This document shows, one piece after another, positions 1 through 10,629 of a stretch of 64,000 nt of DNA. Position numbers and translations under genes: made by a program. Under the pieces are notes generated by a model. The model ran no database searches and was not told the origin of the DNA. It was given only the letters and a program-made list of their open reading frames with translations. Origin of the DNA: Burkholderia sp. GAS332 (GTDB lineage: Bacteria; Pseudomonadota; Gammaproteobacteria; Burkholderiales; Burkholderiaceae); contig FSRV01000001.1 in the NCBI GenBank assembly GCA_900142905.1, positions 4,836,001 to 4,900,000 of the forward strand. The letters are read 5' to 3'. Each line of letters starts with the position of its first letter. Positions within the stretch are counted from its first letter, which is position 1.

Positions 1-657
1 GTCGAGCGCGCGGTCGGACAGATCCTGCAGCGCATCCCAGCCGAACGTCCAGCCCATGCGCGCCACCATGAAACCGACAATCGCCGCGGCGATCGGATCG
101 AGCAGGCGCACGCCTGCGAGGCTGCCGATAATGCCGAGCGCGACCACCAATGATGAAGCGGCGTCCGAGCGTGCGTGCCATGCGTTCGCAATCAACATCG
201 CTGAACGCACGCGTTGCGCTTCGCGCAACATGTAGCGAAACAGGCTCTCTTTGGAAATCAGCACCAGCACCGCGACCGCGAGTGCGCTCATATGCACGGC
301 GGGGATGCTTTGCAAATCGGCGAGACGTGTCCCGGCGCGCCACAACATACCGACGCCGACCGCGATCAGCAGCGCACCCAAAAATAGCGAAGCAACCGTT
401 TCATAACGGTTGTGTCCGTAATTGTGATCCGCATCGGGCTCGGCGCCGCTGTGCCGATTGGCGATCAGCACGACAAAATCGGAAATCAGATCAGCTAGCG
501 AATGGATACCGTCGGCAACCAGCGCCTGCGAATGGGCAAACACGCCGATGACAATTTGCAGCGCCATCAGCACCGTATTGAGCACAATACTGACAAAGGT
601 GCTTTTTCGCGCGACGCGATGTTTCTCGGTGGACTGGACAGCGGTGGCGGAGGGCAT
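1..657 (-). CDS. Cation diffusion facilitator (CDF) metal exporter, C-terminus cut off by window edge
   Basis: Reading the minus strand from the ATG at 657 gives an open frame of 219 codons that runs off the window at base 1, so the C-terminal cytoplasmic domain is missing here. The protein begins MPSATAVQSTEKHRVARKS and has several hydrophobic segments. ADGIHSLADLISD holds the paired Asp residues typical of CDF helix II, and HARSDAASS gives the HxxxD metal site of helix V. CDF proteins export divalent cations (Zn, Fe, Co, Mn or Cd) from the cytoplasm in exchange for protons; the metal cannot be named from this part alone. It faces the same way as the H-NS gene to its right but is separated from it by a terminator. 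Confidence 0.9.
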   Translation of the reverse strand, partial: MPSATAVQSTEKHRVARKSTFVSIVLNTVLMALQIVIGVFAHSQALVADGIHSLADLISDFVVLIANRHSGAEPDADHNYGHNRYETVASLFLGALLIAVGVGMLWRAGTRLADLQSIPAVHMSALAVAVLVLISKESLFRYMLREAQRVRSAMLIANAWHARSDAASSLVVALGIIGSLAGVRLLDPIAAAIVGFMVARMGWTFGWDALQDLSDRALD

Positions 658-833
658 CTTAGAAACTAAGTGAGAAGTTCAATGCCTGCATTCTACCCGG
701 CGCATCTCGAAATGCGCTGAAGATACTACAAAAAAACCTTTTAAATCAGACGCTTATCTAAACGAAAAGCATTCGTGTTCCGGTTTCATGGAGCGCGTGC
801 GACAAAGAGTCACAACGATTTGCGGCGGCAATA

Positions 834-867
834 AAAAAACCGCGCCCTGGTCGGTACGCGGTTTTTT
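834..867 (-). terminator. Rho-independent terminator after the H-NS gene
   Basis: Complementary arms AAAAAACCGCG and CGCGGTTTTTT enclose a short loop. Read on the minus strand, the hairpin ends in a T run about 50 bases past the H-NS stop. Confidence 0.85.
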
Positions 868-915
868 CTGGCAGCAGCGGCGCGCTATAAGCGCCACCCA
901 TTGACCATATAAATA

Positions 916-1218
916 TTACTTCTGGATCAGAAACTTCTCGCGATCCAGACCTGCGATCCAGCGCGGCGGCTTGCCACGACCCGACCACGTGCTGCCGCTA
1001 TCCGGGTCACGATACTTCGGCGCGACGCCTGCGCGCGGGCGACCGGCTTTAGCAGCCTTGGCACCACGACCACCGCCGAGTTCAGTCAGCGTAATGCCGT
1101 AATCGGCCATTTTCTGCTTGATCTCATTCAACACTTCTGCGTACTCACGCGACTTGGCTTCTTCGATCTGCTTTTCGAGCTTCTCGCGCTGAGCGAGTAG
1201 TTCCTTGTAGGACGACAT
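916..1218 (-). CDS. H-NS family nucleoid-associated protein
   Basis: A 100-residue protein with the two-part H-NS layout. Residues 1-45 are charged, heptad-like helix (MSSYKELLAQREKLEKQIEE) for oligomerisation. A linker rich in Gly, Ala and Arg follows, and the C-terminal DNA-binding motif YRDPDSGSTWSGRGKPPRWI matches the H-NS/BpH3 consensus. Such proteins bind the minor groove of AT-rich DNA and silence foreign genes. The minus-strand leader at about 1240-1560 is unusually AT-rich for this chromosome, which fits autoregulation by an AT-binding protein; that is an inference. Burkholderia genomes carry many paralogues, so no gene symbol is assigned. Confidence 0.93.
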   Translation of the reverse strand: MSSYKELLAQREKLEKQIEEAKSREYAEVLNEIKQKMADYGITLTELGGGRGAKAAKAGRPRAGVAPKYRDPDSGSTWSGRGKPPRWIAGLDREKFLIQK

Positions 1219-1614
1219 AGGTTCCCTTGTGGTTTGGATAAATGACTGCCAGTCTTAAGCCAGCTTGCCCTTTGAAGGTGATCATGCCTCGGAATTTGAT
1301 GGCGAGATTAACACAAAATAGAAAGACTACAAATGCGCCGTCGTAAAAATTAATCCAAACTCGTTTCAATAAATTTCACTCGAACGCGATGTTACGCAGA
1401 GTCTTTCAAATAGATAATTTCGCATTTTGCTGAAAAACGCGGCCGCCCATCCGTAATGATTGGATTAACTATCAAAAAATGAAATTTAAGATGAGAAATT
1501 AGCGCCAACATTTCATGCCATGAGAGCTTTTACATGAAATGTCGGAGCATATTGCGGCACACGGTCTACTCCGTTATTACGGCATGAGTGTTTTCCCGAA
1601 ACAGCAATCAAAAC
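1219..1614. promoter_or_regulatory. AT-rich leader/intergenic region with a 10-bp inverted repeat
   Basis: A 396-base gap without a credible gene. It is clearly richer in A and T than its neighbours and lies upstream of the H-NS gene. ACATTTCATG at 1508-1517 and its exact reverse complement CATGAAATGT at 1533-1542 form an inverted repeat with a 15-base spacer. The repeat has no T run, so it looks more like a protein-binding site than a terminator. Its centre is about 310 bases upstream of the H-NS start. Confidence 0.5.
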
Positions 1615-2277
1615 CTAATTGGCATGGCGCTGGATGCAATCTTCGAGCGCCGCATGCAAGGTTTCAGTATTGAGTTTGGCGTCGTCAAAGACGAAACGGA
1701 TGCGCGCGCCTTCCTGCTTCAGATCGGCGCCATATCGATCAACGCCGAGCCATTGAAGTCCCCCTGCGCCCGAGGAATGACAGGCGAAGTGCGTGATCAG
1801 CGCGTTTTCTTCATGGCAGTCGAGTGGCGGCAGTGGATCGAGTTCGGCGCCGCCGAGCCAGCCCATCGCGCCGAAGCCGCCAATGTAGCGCAGCCGTTCG
1901 AGCCTCATTGCCCAGAACGTGAAATCGCCGAGCACCAGGTAGCGTTCCGCGTCCGGGTGATAGCGCACATAGCGCTGCACGACTTCGGGCGTCGGGTCGA
2001 CCGGTTCGAACGTGCCGAGCAAGGTCACGCGCTGGCCGCGGAGCACGTCACCGTCGGGGGCGTCGACGACCAGAAAGCCGGCGCGCGGGTCGGCGTGCAG
2101 GTTATGCGTATGCTCGGCGAGCCGGCTCACGAGGATCGTCGGGCGATGCTGCGGGTCCGGTGCGAACGGCAGCACCGATGGATAAGGAAAACCTTCCGGC
2201 TGACGCGCGTGGGTAGCGAGGGTACCGATAGCGGCGCTATGCAGCAGATTCAGGGGGGCATGAGCGGGAATGTTCAA
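1615..2277 (-). CDS. Pyridoxamine 5'-phosphate oxidase-like FMN-binding protein, HugZ-like
   Basis: 220 residues. The N-terminal half reads as a split-barrel flavin fold: IGTLATHARQPEGFPYPSVLPF, then ILVSRLAEHTHNLHADPRAGFLV, then RVTLLGTFEPV. The C-terminal part, from about residue 140, resembles the small DUF2470-type domain of HugZ/heme-utilisation proteins. Members bind FMN or heme, and some cleave heme. No iron-uptake genes lie beside it, so the substrate is open. It lies convergent to nothing and divergent from the MFS gene at 2401, with only about 120 bases between the two starts. Confidence 0.75.
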   Translation of the reverse strand: MNIPAHAPLNLLHSAAIGTLATHARQPEGFPYPSVLPFAPDPQHRPTILVSRLAEHTHNLHADPRAGFLVVDAPDGDVLRGQRVTLLGTFEPVDPTPEVVQRYVRYHPDAERYLVLGDFTFWAMRLERLRYIGGFGAMGWLGGAELDPLPPLDCHEENALITHFACHSSGAGGLQWLGVDRYGADLKQEGARIRFVFDDAKLNTETLHAALEDCIQRHAN

Positions 2278-2400
2278 GTGCGCGTTCCTCGATGAATAAG
2301 CATTAGATCAATCCGCTCCAAGCATAAGACAGCGCGCTTCGTTAGAATCGGAAATTCGCTTTCAACGCGCTTTCTTGCGCGGCCCCTCCACGAGATTTCA

Positions 2401-3612
2401 GTGTCCGACCACTCCTCCGAATTCGCCCCCCTCCCCGCTGCCCATCGCGATCTCTCCGACACCGCACGGCAACGCGCCCGTATCGCCACGATGGCGGTGT
2501 TCTTCATCGCCGGCATGATGTACGCATCCTGGGGGGTGCACGTGCCGACCGTGCGCGACCGCTTCCATCTGAATGCGGCGATGCTCTCGTTCGCGCTGCT
2601 GGCCGTGGCCGGCGGCTCGATCGGCGCAATGGCGGCGAATGCTTCGTGGATCGCACGGGTCGGCACGCGCCGCGCCTGCCTGACGGGCGGTCTTGTGATG
2701 ACGGCGTGTGCGGCGCTGATCCTGATCGTGCCGGCTTACTGGATGTTGCTGCTCGTGCTGGCGATCTTCGGCGCGGGCATGGCCACGCTCGATGTCGCGA
2801 TGAACGCGGAAGCCAGCGCTGTCGAGAAGGCGCTCGGCAAGCCGATCATGTCGTCGCTGCACGGCATGTTCAGCGTCGGCGGGATGTTCGGCGCGGCAGT
2901 GGGCGGCGCCTTGTTGGCGCGCGGCATGGCGCCGGCGGTGCATCTCGCGCTGGCTGCGGCAGCCAGCGCGCTGGTGCTGATCGCAGCCTGCCCGTCGGTG
3001 CTGCCGCACGTGCCGCACGCCGACCATCCCGATGCCGCCACACCGCGCGCCAACCGCTGGCGCTCGCCGGCCTTGTGGGCGCTCGGCGCGATGGCACTGG
3101 TCGCGCTGATCGCCGAAGGCGCGATGTACGACTGGGCCACCGTCTATATGCGCGACGTCGTGCTGTCCACGCCGGCCCTCGCGAGCGCGGCCTACGCGGC
3201 GTTTTCGGGCGGCATGGCAGCGGCGCGTTTCGCCGGCGACGCCGTGCGCGCCCGCTTCGGCGCACCCCAACTGGTGATGGCGAGCGCGTCGCTCGCCTGC
3301 GCGGGAATGGTCGGTGCGCTGCTGCTGCCGAACCCGGTCGCCGCCCTCATCGGCTTCACGCTGATGGGTCTCGGACTCGCGAACATGATGCCCGTGCTGT
3401 TCGCGGCGGCGGCGAGCGTCAAAGGCATACACGCGGCCGAAGGACTCGCGCACGTGGCCGGGCTGGCTTACTTCGGGCTGCTGCTCGGGCCGGTGATCAT
3501 CGGCGCGGTGACGCAGGCGACCAATTTGCCGATCGGGTTGTCCGTGGTGGCCGTGTGTTCGGCGCTGATCGCGATGGCGGGTCCGAAGGTGCTGCGGCGT
3601 TTGAAGATCTGA
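2401..3612 (+). CDS. MFS transporter, YbjJ/FucP-like
   Basis: 403 residues if the GTG at 2401 is used; the next in-frame ATG lies about 30 codons later (2491), just before the first membrane helix, so the start is uncertain. About 12 hydrophobic segments are visible. GMMYASWGVHVPTVRDRF in the first helix and the loop ARVGTRRACLTGG between helices 2 and 3 are typical of the major facilitator superfamily, closest in flavour to E. coli YbjJ. It would be a proton-driven inner-membrane carrier; the substrate cannot be read. It is divergent from the HugZ-like gene. Confidence 0.82.
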   Translation: MSDHSSEFAPLPAAHRDLSDTARQRARIATMAVFFIAGMMYASWGVHVPTVRDRFHLNAAMLSFALLAVAGGSIGAMAANASWIARVGTRRACLTGGLVMTACAALILIVPAYWMLLLVLAIFGAGMATLDVAMNAEASAVEKALGKPIMSSLHGMFSVGGMFGAAVGGALLARGMAPAVHLALAAAASALVLIAACPSVLPHVPHADHPDAATPRANRWRSPALWALGAMALVALIAEGAMYDWATVYMRDVVLSTPALASAAYAAFSGGMAAARFAGDAVRARFGAPQLVMASASLACAGMVGALLLPNPVAALIGFTLMGLGLANMMPVLFAAAASVKGIHAAEGLAHVAGLAYFGLLLGPVIIGAVTQATNLPIGLSVVAVCSALIAMAGPKVLRRLKI

Positions 3613-3768
3613 CGCAGACGCACGCTGCTGTTGCATCGGCGAATGTCACGCCATATGAAAACCCACAACCTTACGTTACGTTACACGAAGCCTGCACGCT
3701 GATGTGTTCCTCGCCACATCGGAAACATCAACACTTTCCCTGCTTCAGGCCAAAACCCGCAACCTCTT

Positions 3769-3787
3769 GATTAATATGAATTTAATC
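3769..3787. promoter_or_regulatory. AT-rich dyad upstream of the sigma54-type promoter
   Basis: GATTAA at 3769-3774 and TTAATC at 3782-3787 are perfect inverted arms with a 7-base spacer, in an AT-rich patch about 26 bases upstream of the -24 element. It could bind a regulator; none is encoded next to it. Confidence 0.35.
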
Positions 3788-3812
3788 GGCGAATTGATCA
3801 TTAAAACAGAAA

Positions 3813-3828
3813 TGGCATAGGCCTTGCA
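3813..3828 (+). promoter_or_regulatory. Sigma54 (RpoN) -24/-12 promoter
   Basis: TGGCATAGGCCTTGCA matches the RpoN consensus TGGCACG-N4-TTGCA at all but two positions. The GG (3814-3815) and GC (3826-3827) are exactly 10 bases apart. Initiation would fall near 3838-3840, about 30 bases before the lipoprotein ATG at 3870. The required enhancer-binding activator is not encoded nearby. Confidence 0.72.
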
Positions 3829-3869
3829 GTTAGCTCCCCAGCAGTGTCCAAATTACGGGGGAGCAGACC

Positions 3870-5579
<1,710 letters not shown>

Positions 5580-5635
5580 CGAATACGAATAACGACGGCA
5601 AATAACGGCGCGGCAAAACAAGCGTCGAAGGGGGG

Positions 5636-5669
5636 CGGCGAGCCGGGTCAACCGGCTCGCCGTTTTTTT
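5636..5669 (+). terminator. Rho-independent terminator after the lipoprotein gene
   Basis: CGGCGAGCCGG pairs with CCGGCTCGCCG around a 5-base loop and is followed by seven T residues. Confidence 0.9.
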
Positions 5670-5708
5670 ATCGCCGCAATCCAGAACGCCCGCGCATCCA
5701 CCGGCACA

Positions 5709-6725
5709 TCACAATTCGTGATACGTCACGTAATCACGCGAGAAGTCATTACGCTGCAGAAAATTGGTGAACGTCATGGTCACCGATGCATCGAGTCCTT
5801 CCACGTAATGCCACCAGCCGATCGGCAGAAACAGCAATTCGCCGGGTTCGAGCGTGCATTCCATCAAATACGCATGACGCATCGACGGGAAGCGTTCGTA
5901 ATCGATCGCACTACCGTCCACCTCCGAATAGCAATGCAGCGTGTTCGCCATATGCGGCGTATCGGACAACGGAACCAGCTTGATCTGTTTGCGGCCTATC
6001 ACCTGCGCCATGAAGTTATTGGTCAGATCATGGTGAAACGGCGTCTTCGTTCCGGCCGGTCCCATCCAGAAAAAACCGGTATCGGGCGAGCCGGCATCGA
6101 GATATTCGCCGATAGCCGGCACATCGGACCATAACGCCGCGAGTGCCGCGCGATTGTGTGAGGTGTTATTGGCCGTCATGTAGAAGTCGTTAGTCGGGCC
6201 GCTGCGCTCGACGAGATCGACATAATCGGCAAAGCGCATCATGCGCTTGAGCTTCGGCTGATTGACCTCATAATTCGCATCCGACTCGCGGCCGAACTGC
6301 ACTTCGACTTCGCAATCGCCGCAACGCTCGCGAAAGTAGTCGAAATTCCACTGCGTGCGCGCCGGCCAGAAATCGAAAGCGCCGGTAATGATGACCGGCC
6401 GGTTCTGAAAGTAGTACTGCTCAAAGAATTCGTCGCGCGACAAACGCTCGCGCCTTTCAATCACACCGCTTCCAGCGCGCAAGCGATTGAGCGTGCCGTA
6501 CACCGACAAGATCCATTCGCGCTTTCGCAAACGATTGCGCAAGCGCACCGCCCCCTCAAAGTAAGGACTCGCGAGCGCGGCCTCGATTTCGCGCACCGCT
6601 TCGGCAGGGTCGAAACCATGTCCGACCAGCGCACCATGCACGGCGGGCGGCGGTGCGTCGAGCAGCAGATTCTCGGCGATCCAGCGGCGCCAGCCGTTAT
6701 CGATCGAACGGATCTCAGGGGTCAC
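5709..6725 (-). CDS. JmjC/cupin-like Fe(II)/2-oxoglutarate-dependent protein
   Basis: 338 residues. An N-terminal helical region (1-95) precedes a cupin_8/JmjC fold. Typical features are RPVIITGAFDFWPA at about 109, the iron ligands His231 and Asp233 in PFHHDLTNNF, and the distal His306 in PIGWWHYVEG. Bacterial relatives include protein and tRNA hydroxylases, but the substrate here cannot be told. The gene faces the lipoprotein gene tail to tail and lies downstream of the LivK-type binding protein on the same strand, with a terminator between them. Confidence 0.82.
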   Translation of the reverse strand: MTPEIRSIDNGWRRWIAENLLLDAPPPAVHGALVGHGFDPAEAVREIEAALASPYFEGAVRLRNRLRKREWILSVYGTLNRLRAGSGVIERRERLSRDEFFEQYYFQNRPVIITGAFDFWPARTQWNFDYFRERCGDCEVEVQFGRESDANYEVNQPKLKRMMRFADYVDLVERSGPTNDFYMTANNTSHNRAALAALWSDVPAIGEYLDAGSPDTGFFWMGPAGTKTPFHHDLTNNFMAQVIGRKQIKLVPLSDTPHMANTLHCYSEVDGSAIDYERFPSMRHAYLMECTLEPGELLFLPIGWWHYVEGLDASVTMTFTNFLQRNDFSRDYVTYHEL

Positions 6726-6785
6726 GGCATTCTCCCAAACAATGTTCTCAAACCCGCCAGCCTCGCACGCAGGCGCTCAAAAGAA

Positions 6786-6817
6786 AAGGCACGCGAGCCA
6801 TACGGCTCGCGTGCCTT
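6786..6817 (-). terminator. Rho-independent terminator after the LivK-type gene
   Basis: AAGGCACGCGAGCC and GGCTCGCGTGCCTT form a perfect 14-bp stem with a 4-base loop. On the minus strand it is followed by TTCTTTT. Confidence 0.88.
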
Positions 6818-6866
6818 TCAACGACTTGATCGAAGACAAACAAAGCTGTCTTCGGTCAGGCAGCTC

Positions 6867-8012
6867 TTACATCTTCACTACGTCGAGCAGCGTCTTCTTG
6901 CCTGCCTTGTAGTCGTACAGCGAGATCACGCCGTGTTGAAGGTCGCCCTTCGAGTCGAACGTGGTTTCGCCGATCACACCCTTGTAATCCGTGCTCGGCA
7001 TCGCTGCCAGGATCTTCGCCGGATCGGTCGAGTTCGCACGCTTCATAGCGTCGACGATGATGTACACAGCGTCATACGTGAACGGAGCGTAGATCTGGAT
7101 CGGCTGACCGAAACGCTTTTGATACTTGGCAAGGAACGCTGCACCGCCAGCCATCTTCTCGAGCGCCATACCGGCTTCCGAGCAGACGATGTTGTCGGTT
7201 GCGTCGCCAGCCAGGTCCGACAGCTTGTCGGTACACACGCCGTCGCCTGCCAGCACCTTGGCGCGCAGGCCGAGTTGCTTGGCTTGCTTGGCGAACGGGC
7301 CGCCGGTGGCGTCCATGCCGCCGTACATGATCGCGTCCGGGTTTTCGCCCTTGATCTTCGTCAGAATTGCGCGGAAGTCGACAGCCTTGTCGTTGGTCGC
7401 ATCATGCGACATCACGTTCATGCCGAGCGACTTGGCGGTCTTCTCGAATTCGTTGGCGAGACCTTGGCCATAAGCGGTGGAGTCGTCGACGATTGCGACG
7501 CTCTTCATCTTCATGGTCTTGGATGCGTAGTTAGCCAGTGCCGGACCTTGCTGCGCATCGGTTGCCACGACGCGGTACGTCGTCTTGAAGCCTTGTTGCG
7601 TGTAGGCCGGGTTCGTTGCCGACGGCGAGATCTGCACGATGCCTGCATCGCTATAGATCTTCGAAGCCGGGATCGACGTACCCGAGTTCAAGTGACCCAC
7701 CACTGCAACGACCTTGTCGTCGACCAGCTTCTGCGCGACTTGCGTCGCCGTACGCGGGTCAGCTGCGTCGTCTTGTGCGTCGAGTTGCAGCGTGATCTTC
7801 TGGCCGCCGATCGTCAGGCCCTTGGCATTGATTTCTTCAACTGCCAGGCGCGCGCCGTTTTCGTTGTCTTTACCCAGGTGAGCGATACCGCCGGTCAACG
7901 GTGCAACGTGGCCGATCTTGACGACCTCGTCCGCCACCGCGCCCGTTGCCAACGACGCAAACAACATGGCCGCAGCGCTGATCGGCAAAAGCTTTTGAAT
8001 CTTGATGTTCAT
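6867..8012 (-). CDS. Branched-chain amino acid-type ABC transporter periplasmic binding protein
   Basis: 381 residues from the ATG preceded by GGAGA; an upstream TTG would add ten residues but has no ribosome site. MNIKIQKLLPISAAAMLFA with cleavage near GAVA is a Sec signal. The mature start VVKIGHVAPLTGG and the motifs GVIGETTFDSKGD and FTYDAVYIIVDAMK are those of the LivK/LivJ family. It captures leucine-type amino acids or amides in the periplasm. No permease or ATPase lies beside it, so it is an orphan binding protein that must share LivHMGF components encoded elsewhere. It has its own terminator and so is monocistronic. Confidence 0.92.
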   Translation of the reverse strand: MNIKIQKLLPISAAAMLFASLATGAVADEVVKIGHVAPLTGGIAHLGKDNENGARLAVEEINAKGLTIGGQKITLQLDAQDDAADPRTATQVAQKLVDDKVVAVVGHLNSGTSIPASKIYSDAGIVQISPSATNPAYTQQGFKTTYRVVATDAQQGPALANYASKTMKMKSVAIVDDSTAYGQGLANEFEKTAKSLGMNVMSHDATNDKAVDFRAILTKIKGENPDAIMYGGMDATGGPFAKQAKQLGLRAKVLAGDGVCTDKLSDLAGDATDNIVCSEAGMALEKMAGGAAFLAKYQKRFGQPIQIYAPFTYDAVYIIVDAMKRANSTDPAKILAAMPSTDYKGVIGETTFDSKGDLQHGVISLYDYKAGKKTLLDVVKM

Positions 8013-8445
8013 GTAAGTCTCCAGTTTCGGTCCCAAAAACAACGTAATCGCCCTGTGCCCCCGCTTCCCTACACGTGTCGCTCAGTCCCGTGGACGACCA
8101 CGCCGGTTGCATCGTTCATGCACTTGGCCAGCACGTTCACCGGACTGTTTGTGGCAGACGGCAAACCGTACTTGCGCGCAAGTGTAGGCCATCAAATTAA
8201 ATTGTGGGACTTTTTTGAGGAAGTGGGATGAACACTAATAGCGTTTATCCAACAGAGGCCGATTCCGTCTGGAGAGACAGGCTGGAAAGCACCAGCCCAT
8301 GCGGGTTTCCGCCAGGTGAGCATTTCGTCTAACAGCACCGGCTAAAGCTTTTAGCGTGTTAAACCGTTAATGGTTCAAATAGGCTTTGTGCTAAAAAACA
8401 AGGCGCGCCGCAAGTCACTGCGAGGCGCGCCTGAGTCTGGCTGAA
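8013..8445. other. Intergenic region with LivK promoter side and small hairpins
   Basis: No gene is supported in this gap of about 430 bases. It holds the perfect palindrome CTTGCGCGCAAG at 8171-8182, an AT-rich patch beside it (about 8190-8220) that is the likely promoter zone of the LivK-type gene, the small hairpin GCTAAAGCTTTTAGC near 8341-8356 and the nitronate monooxygenase terminator. Confidence 0.45.
8401..8432 (-). terminator. Rho-independent terminator after nitronate monooxygenase
   Basis: AGGCGCGCC at 8401-8409 pairs with GGCGCGCCT at 8424-8432. On the minus strand it runs into a T-rich tail (complement of GCTAAAAAACA). Confidence 0.82.
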
Positions 8446-9549
8446 TCAACGTTTGAGCGCAGCGATCTGTGCTGCCGCAGCCTGCCATTCCTGCTCGAGT
8501 TGCCCGACCAGTTCCGCCGCGCCGAGGCCTTCTTGACGCTTGCGGCCAAGCGGCGCGCCCTGGCCAGACCATAGAGACAGATAGTCGCTGTTCCCCGCGC
8601 GGCTCGCGGTTTGACGCAGTTCCTGAGTCAAGGCGTTTTGCACCGGATACGGCGCGACCTTCTGCGCCGACTCGCTCAAACGTTGCATCAACGGATTGCG
8701 TATGCCGCGCGCATGACGGCCGGTGATCGCGCGCGTCACGGAGGTCGACGTGTCCGACATCGACCGCACTCGGGTTTTCCATGCCTGCGGTATCCCGCTT
8801 TCCAGACAGGTGAGGAACGCGGTGCCCATCACCGCGGCTTGCGCGCCGAGCGCGAGCGCCGCGACGATGCCGCGTCCGTCCATGATGCCGCCCGCGGCCA
8901 GCACCGGCAGGCCGGTCGCATCGACGAGTTGTGGCACGAGCGCCATCGTACCGACCAGCGCGTCCTCGAATGCACCGATGAAAGTGCCGCGATGCGCGCC
9001 CGCCTCCGCGCCTTGCGCAGCGATGGCATCGGCACCCGCATCGCGCCAGGCGACACCCTCGGCAACATGCGTCGCGGTGCCTATTACATAGAGGCCATTT
9101 GCATGCAGACGGTCGACGTCGGCGGCGGAGAGCAGTCCGAATGTGAAGCTCGCCACCGGCACGCGCAATTCAATCAGCGTTTCCAGTTGCGCGCGGAAAT
9201 CCGGCGCATAGCGTGCGAGCGGCTGACCCGGCGGCAACCCAAGGTCGGCGCGCAAGGGGTCGATCGCTTCGAGCGCCTGGCGCACGGTGGCTTCGTCCGG
9301 CGCAGCCGGCTCCAGGACAAACAGATTCACGCCAAAGGGGCGATCCGTCAGCGCGCGAATCGCCGCGACTTCGCTCGCGATCTTCTCGGGCGACAGCGCT
9401 GCCGCCGCCAGAAAGCCAAGGCCGCCGGCATTCGATACCGCGGCGACCAGCGCCGGCGTCGTTGCGCCGCCGGCCATCGGCGCCTGCACAACCGGCACCC
9501 GCAACTCGAAACGCGCCGCAAACGGCGTCACAAAAGTGCTTTCGTTCAT
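8446..9549 (-). CDS. Nitronate monooxygenase (2-nitropropane dioxygenase family)
   Basis: 367 residues from the ATG at 9549, which has GGAAGGG just upstream; a TTG seven codons earlier is less likely. The FMN TIM-barrel family marks are VVQAPMAGGATTPALVAAVSN, PFGVNLFV, AQGAEAGAHRGTF (the His-containing nitronate site) and VLAAGGIMDGRGI. These enzymes oxidise alkyl nitronates such as propionate-3-nitronate and protect against plant and fungal nitro toxins. The gene is divergent from the dienelactone hydrolase gene across about 275 bases. Confidence 0.9.
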   Translation of the reverse strand: MNESTFVTPFAARFELRVPVVQAPMAGGATTPALVAAVSNAGGLGFLAAAALSPEKIASEVAAIRALTDRPFGVNLFVLEPAAPDEATVRQALEAIDPLRADLGLPPGQPLARYAPDFRAQLETLIELRVPVASFTFGLLSAADVDRLHANGLYVIGTATHVAEGVAWRDAGADAIAAQGAEAGAHRGTFIGAFEDALVGTMALVPQLVDATGLPVLAAGGIMDGRGIVAALALGAQAAVMGTAFLTCLESGIPQAWKTRVRSMSDTSTSVTRAITGRHARGIRNPLMQRLSESAQKVAPYPVQNALTQELRQTASRAGNSDYLSLWSGQGAPLGRKRQEGLGAAELVGQLEQEWQAAAAQIAALKR

Positions 9550-9824
9550 GATCGATTTCCCTTCCGACAATACGGTTGCAGCATCGACGATGCCAATACT
9601 TTGGACTGTACCGAGCCCTGTGCGTGCGGAAAAATGAATTATCGAGAATGTTTCAATCGCCTTACGAGATTATCGCCGTGCGGCGAGCGTTCTCCGCCCG
9701 TGCGTGGCCTCGCTGCAAGGCGTTTCTTTTGATGGCAAACTGACCGCCCGCTTCAGGTATTCAGGCCTCGGGCATTCATTCGGACCGACCCCGCGCATCA
9801 ACACACGGGTCAATGGAGAGCAAC

Positions 9825-10523
9825 ATGAGCACGACTTCCCGCTGGATCGACATTCCCGCCGGCAGCGACAGTTTCGGCGGCTATCTGGCGCTGCCCAAAG
9901 GCGGCAAGGGACCGGCCGTCATCATCATTCAGGAAATCTTCGGCGTGAACAGCCATATCCGCTCGATCGCGGATCAGTACGCGCAAGACGGCTACGTCGC
10001 GCTCGCACCGGACGTGTTCTGGCGCGTGCAGCCGCGCGTCGAATTGACCTATGACGGCGCGGATCGCGAGAAAGGTATCGAGTTGATGCAAAAGACCAAT
10101 GTCGACCAGGCGGTGGCCGATATCGGCGCAGCCGCCGCGGCACTGCGCGCGAGGCCGGAAGTGACCGGCAAGATCGCGGCGATCGGCTTCTGCTTCGGCG
10201 GTCAGCTCGCGTATCTGGCTGCCGCGCAAGGCACGCTCGACGTCGCGGTTGCGTACTATGGCGGCGGCATTCAAAACAAGCTCGATCAGGCCGCGAAAAT
10301 CAAAGTGCCGATGCAATTCCACTACGGCGAACTCGACGCGCATATCCCGCTGTCGGCTGTCGGCCAGATTCAGGAACGCTTCGCCGGCCGCGACGATGCG
10401 GAATTCCACATCTATCCGAACGCCGATCACGGCTTCAACTGCTCGGACCGCGCGTCGTATAACCAGCACGCCTCGGCGCTGGCGCATGGCCGCACGCTGA
10501 CCTTCCTCGGTGAGCGGCTGTAA
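9825..10523 (+). CDS. Dienelactone hydrolase (carboxymethylenebutenolidase) family protein
   Basis: 232 residues from the ATG at 9825, with GGAGAGC just upstream; an ATG four codons earlier overlaps that ribosome site. An alpha/beta hydrolase with the textbook DLH triad in register: Cys123 in GFCFGG, Asp171 in GELDAHIP and His202 in ADHGFNC, plus Glu36 in QEIFG. The family hydrolyses dienelactones in chlorocatechol and catechol-like pathways, but no ring-cleavage genes are adjacent, so it may act on other esters. Its last codons merge into a 13-bp tandem repeat that continues past the stop. Confidence 0.92.
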   Translation: MSTTSRWIDIPAGSDSFGGYLALPKGGKGPAVIIIQEIFGVNSHIRSIADQYAQDGYVALAPDVFWRVQPRVELTYDGADREKGIELMQKTNVDQAVADIGAAAAALRARPEVTGKIAAIGFCFGGQLAYLAAAQGTLDVAVAYYGGGIQNKLDQAAKIKVPMQFHYGELDAHIPLSAVGQIQERFAGRDDAEFHIYPNADHGFNCSDRASYNQHASALAHGRTLTFLGERL

Positions 10524-10618
10524 CTCGCGGCTGTAACTCGCGGCTGCAACGCGTGGCTGTAACGCGCGGCTGTAACGCGCGGCTTCAATCGCCGCCTGTA
10601 ACTCGCACCTGTACCTGG
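10515..10618 (+). repeat. 13-bp tandem repeat, 8 units, starting at the end of the DLH gene
   Basis: Units follow CGGCTGTAACTCG: the first two are identical, and later ones differ at a few positions (for example CGGCTGCAACGCG, TGGCTGTAACGCG, CACCTGTACCTGG). The first unit contains the last two sense codons and the TAA stop of the hydrolase gene, so the array seems to have grown from the 3' end of the gene. Confidence 0.85.
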
Positions 10619-10629
10619 GTTACTCTCTC

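Noticed and set aside
1588..2295. Open frame on the plus strand opposite the HugZ-like gene
   Set aside because: It lies on the antisense strand of a gene with clear family motifs; its sequence is Arg/His/Ala-rich and has no ribosome site.
2398..3636. Frame of 412 codons on the minus strand across the MFS gene
   Set aside because: Composition (Arg, His, Gln) is that of a GC-rich antisense shadow, and the MFS frame has membrane helices and motifs.
6618..8231. Frame of 537 codons on the plus strand over the LivK-type gene
   Set aside because: It is an antisense shadow; the minus-strand frame has a signal peptide, family motifs and a terminator.
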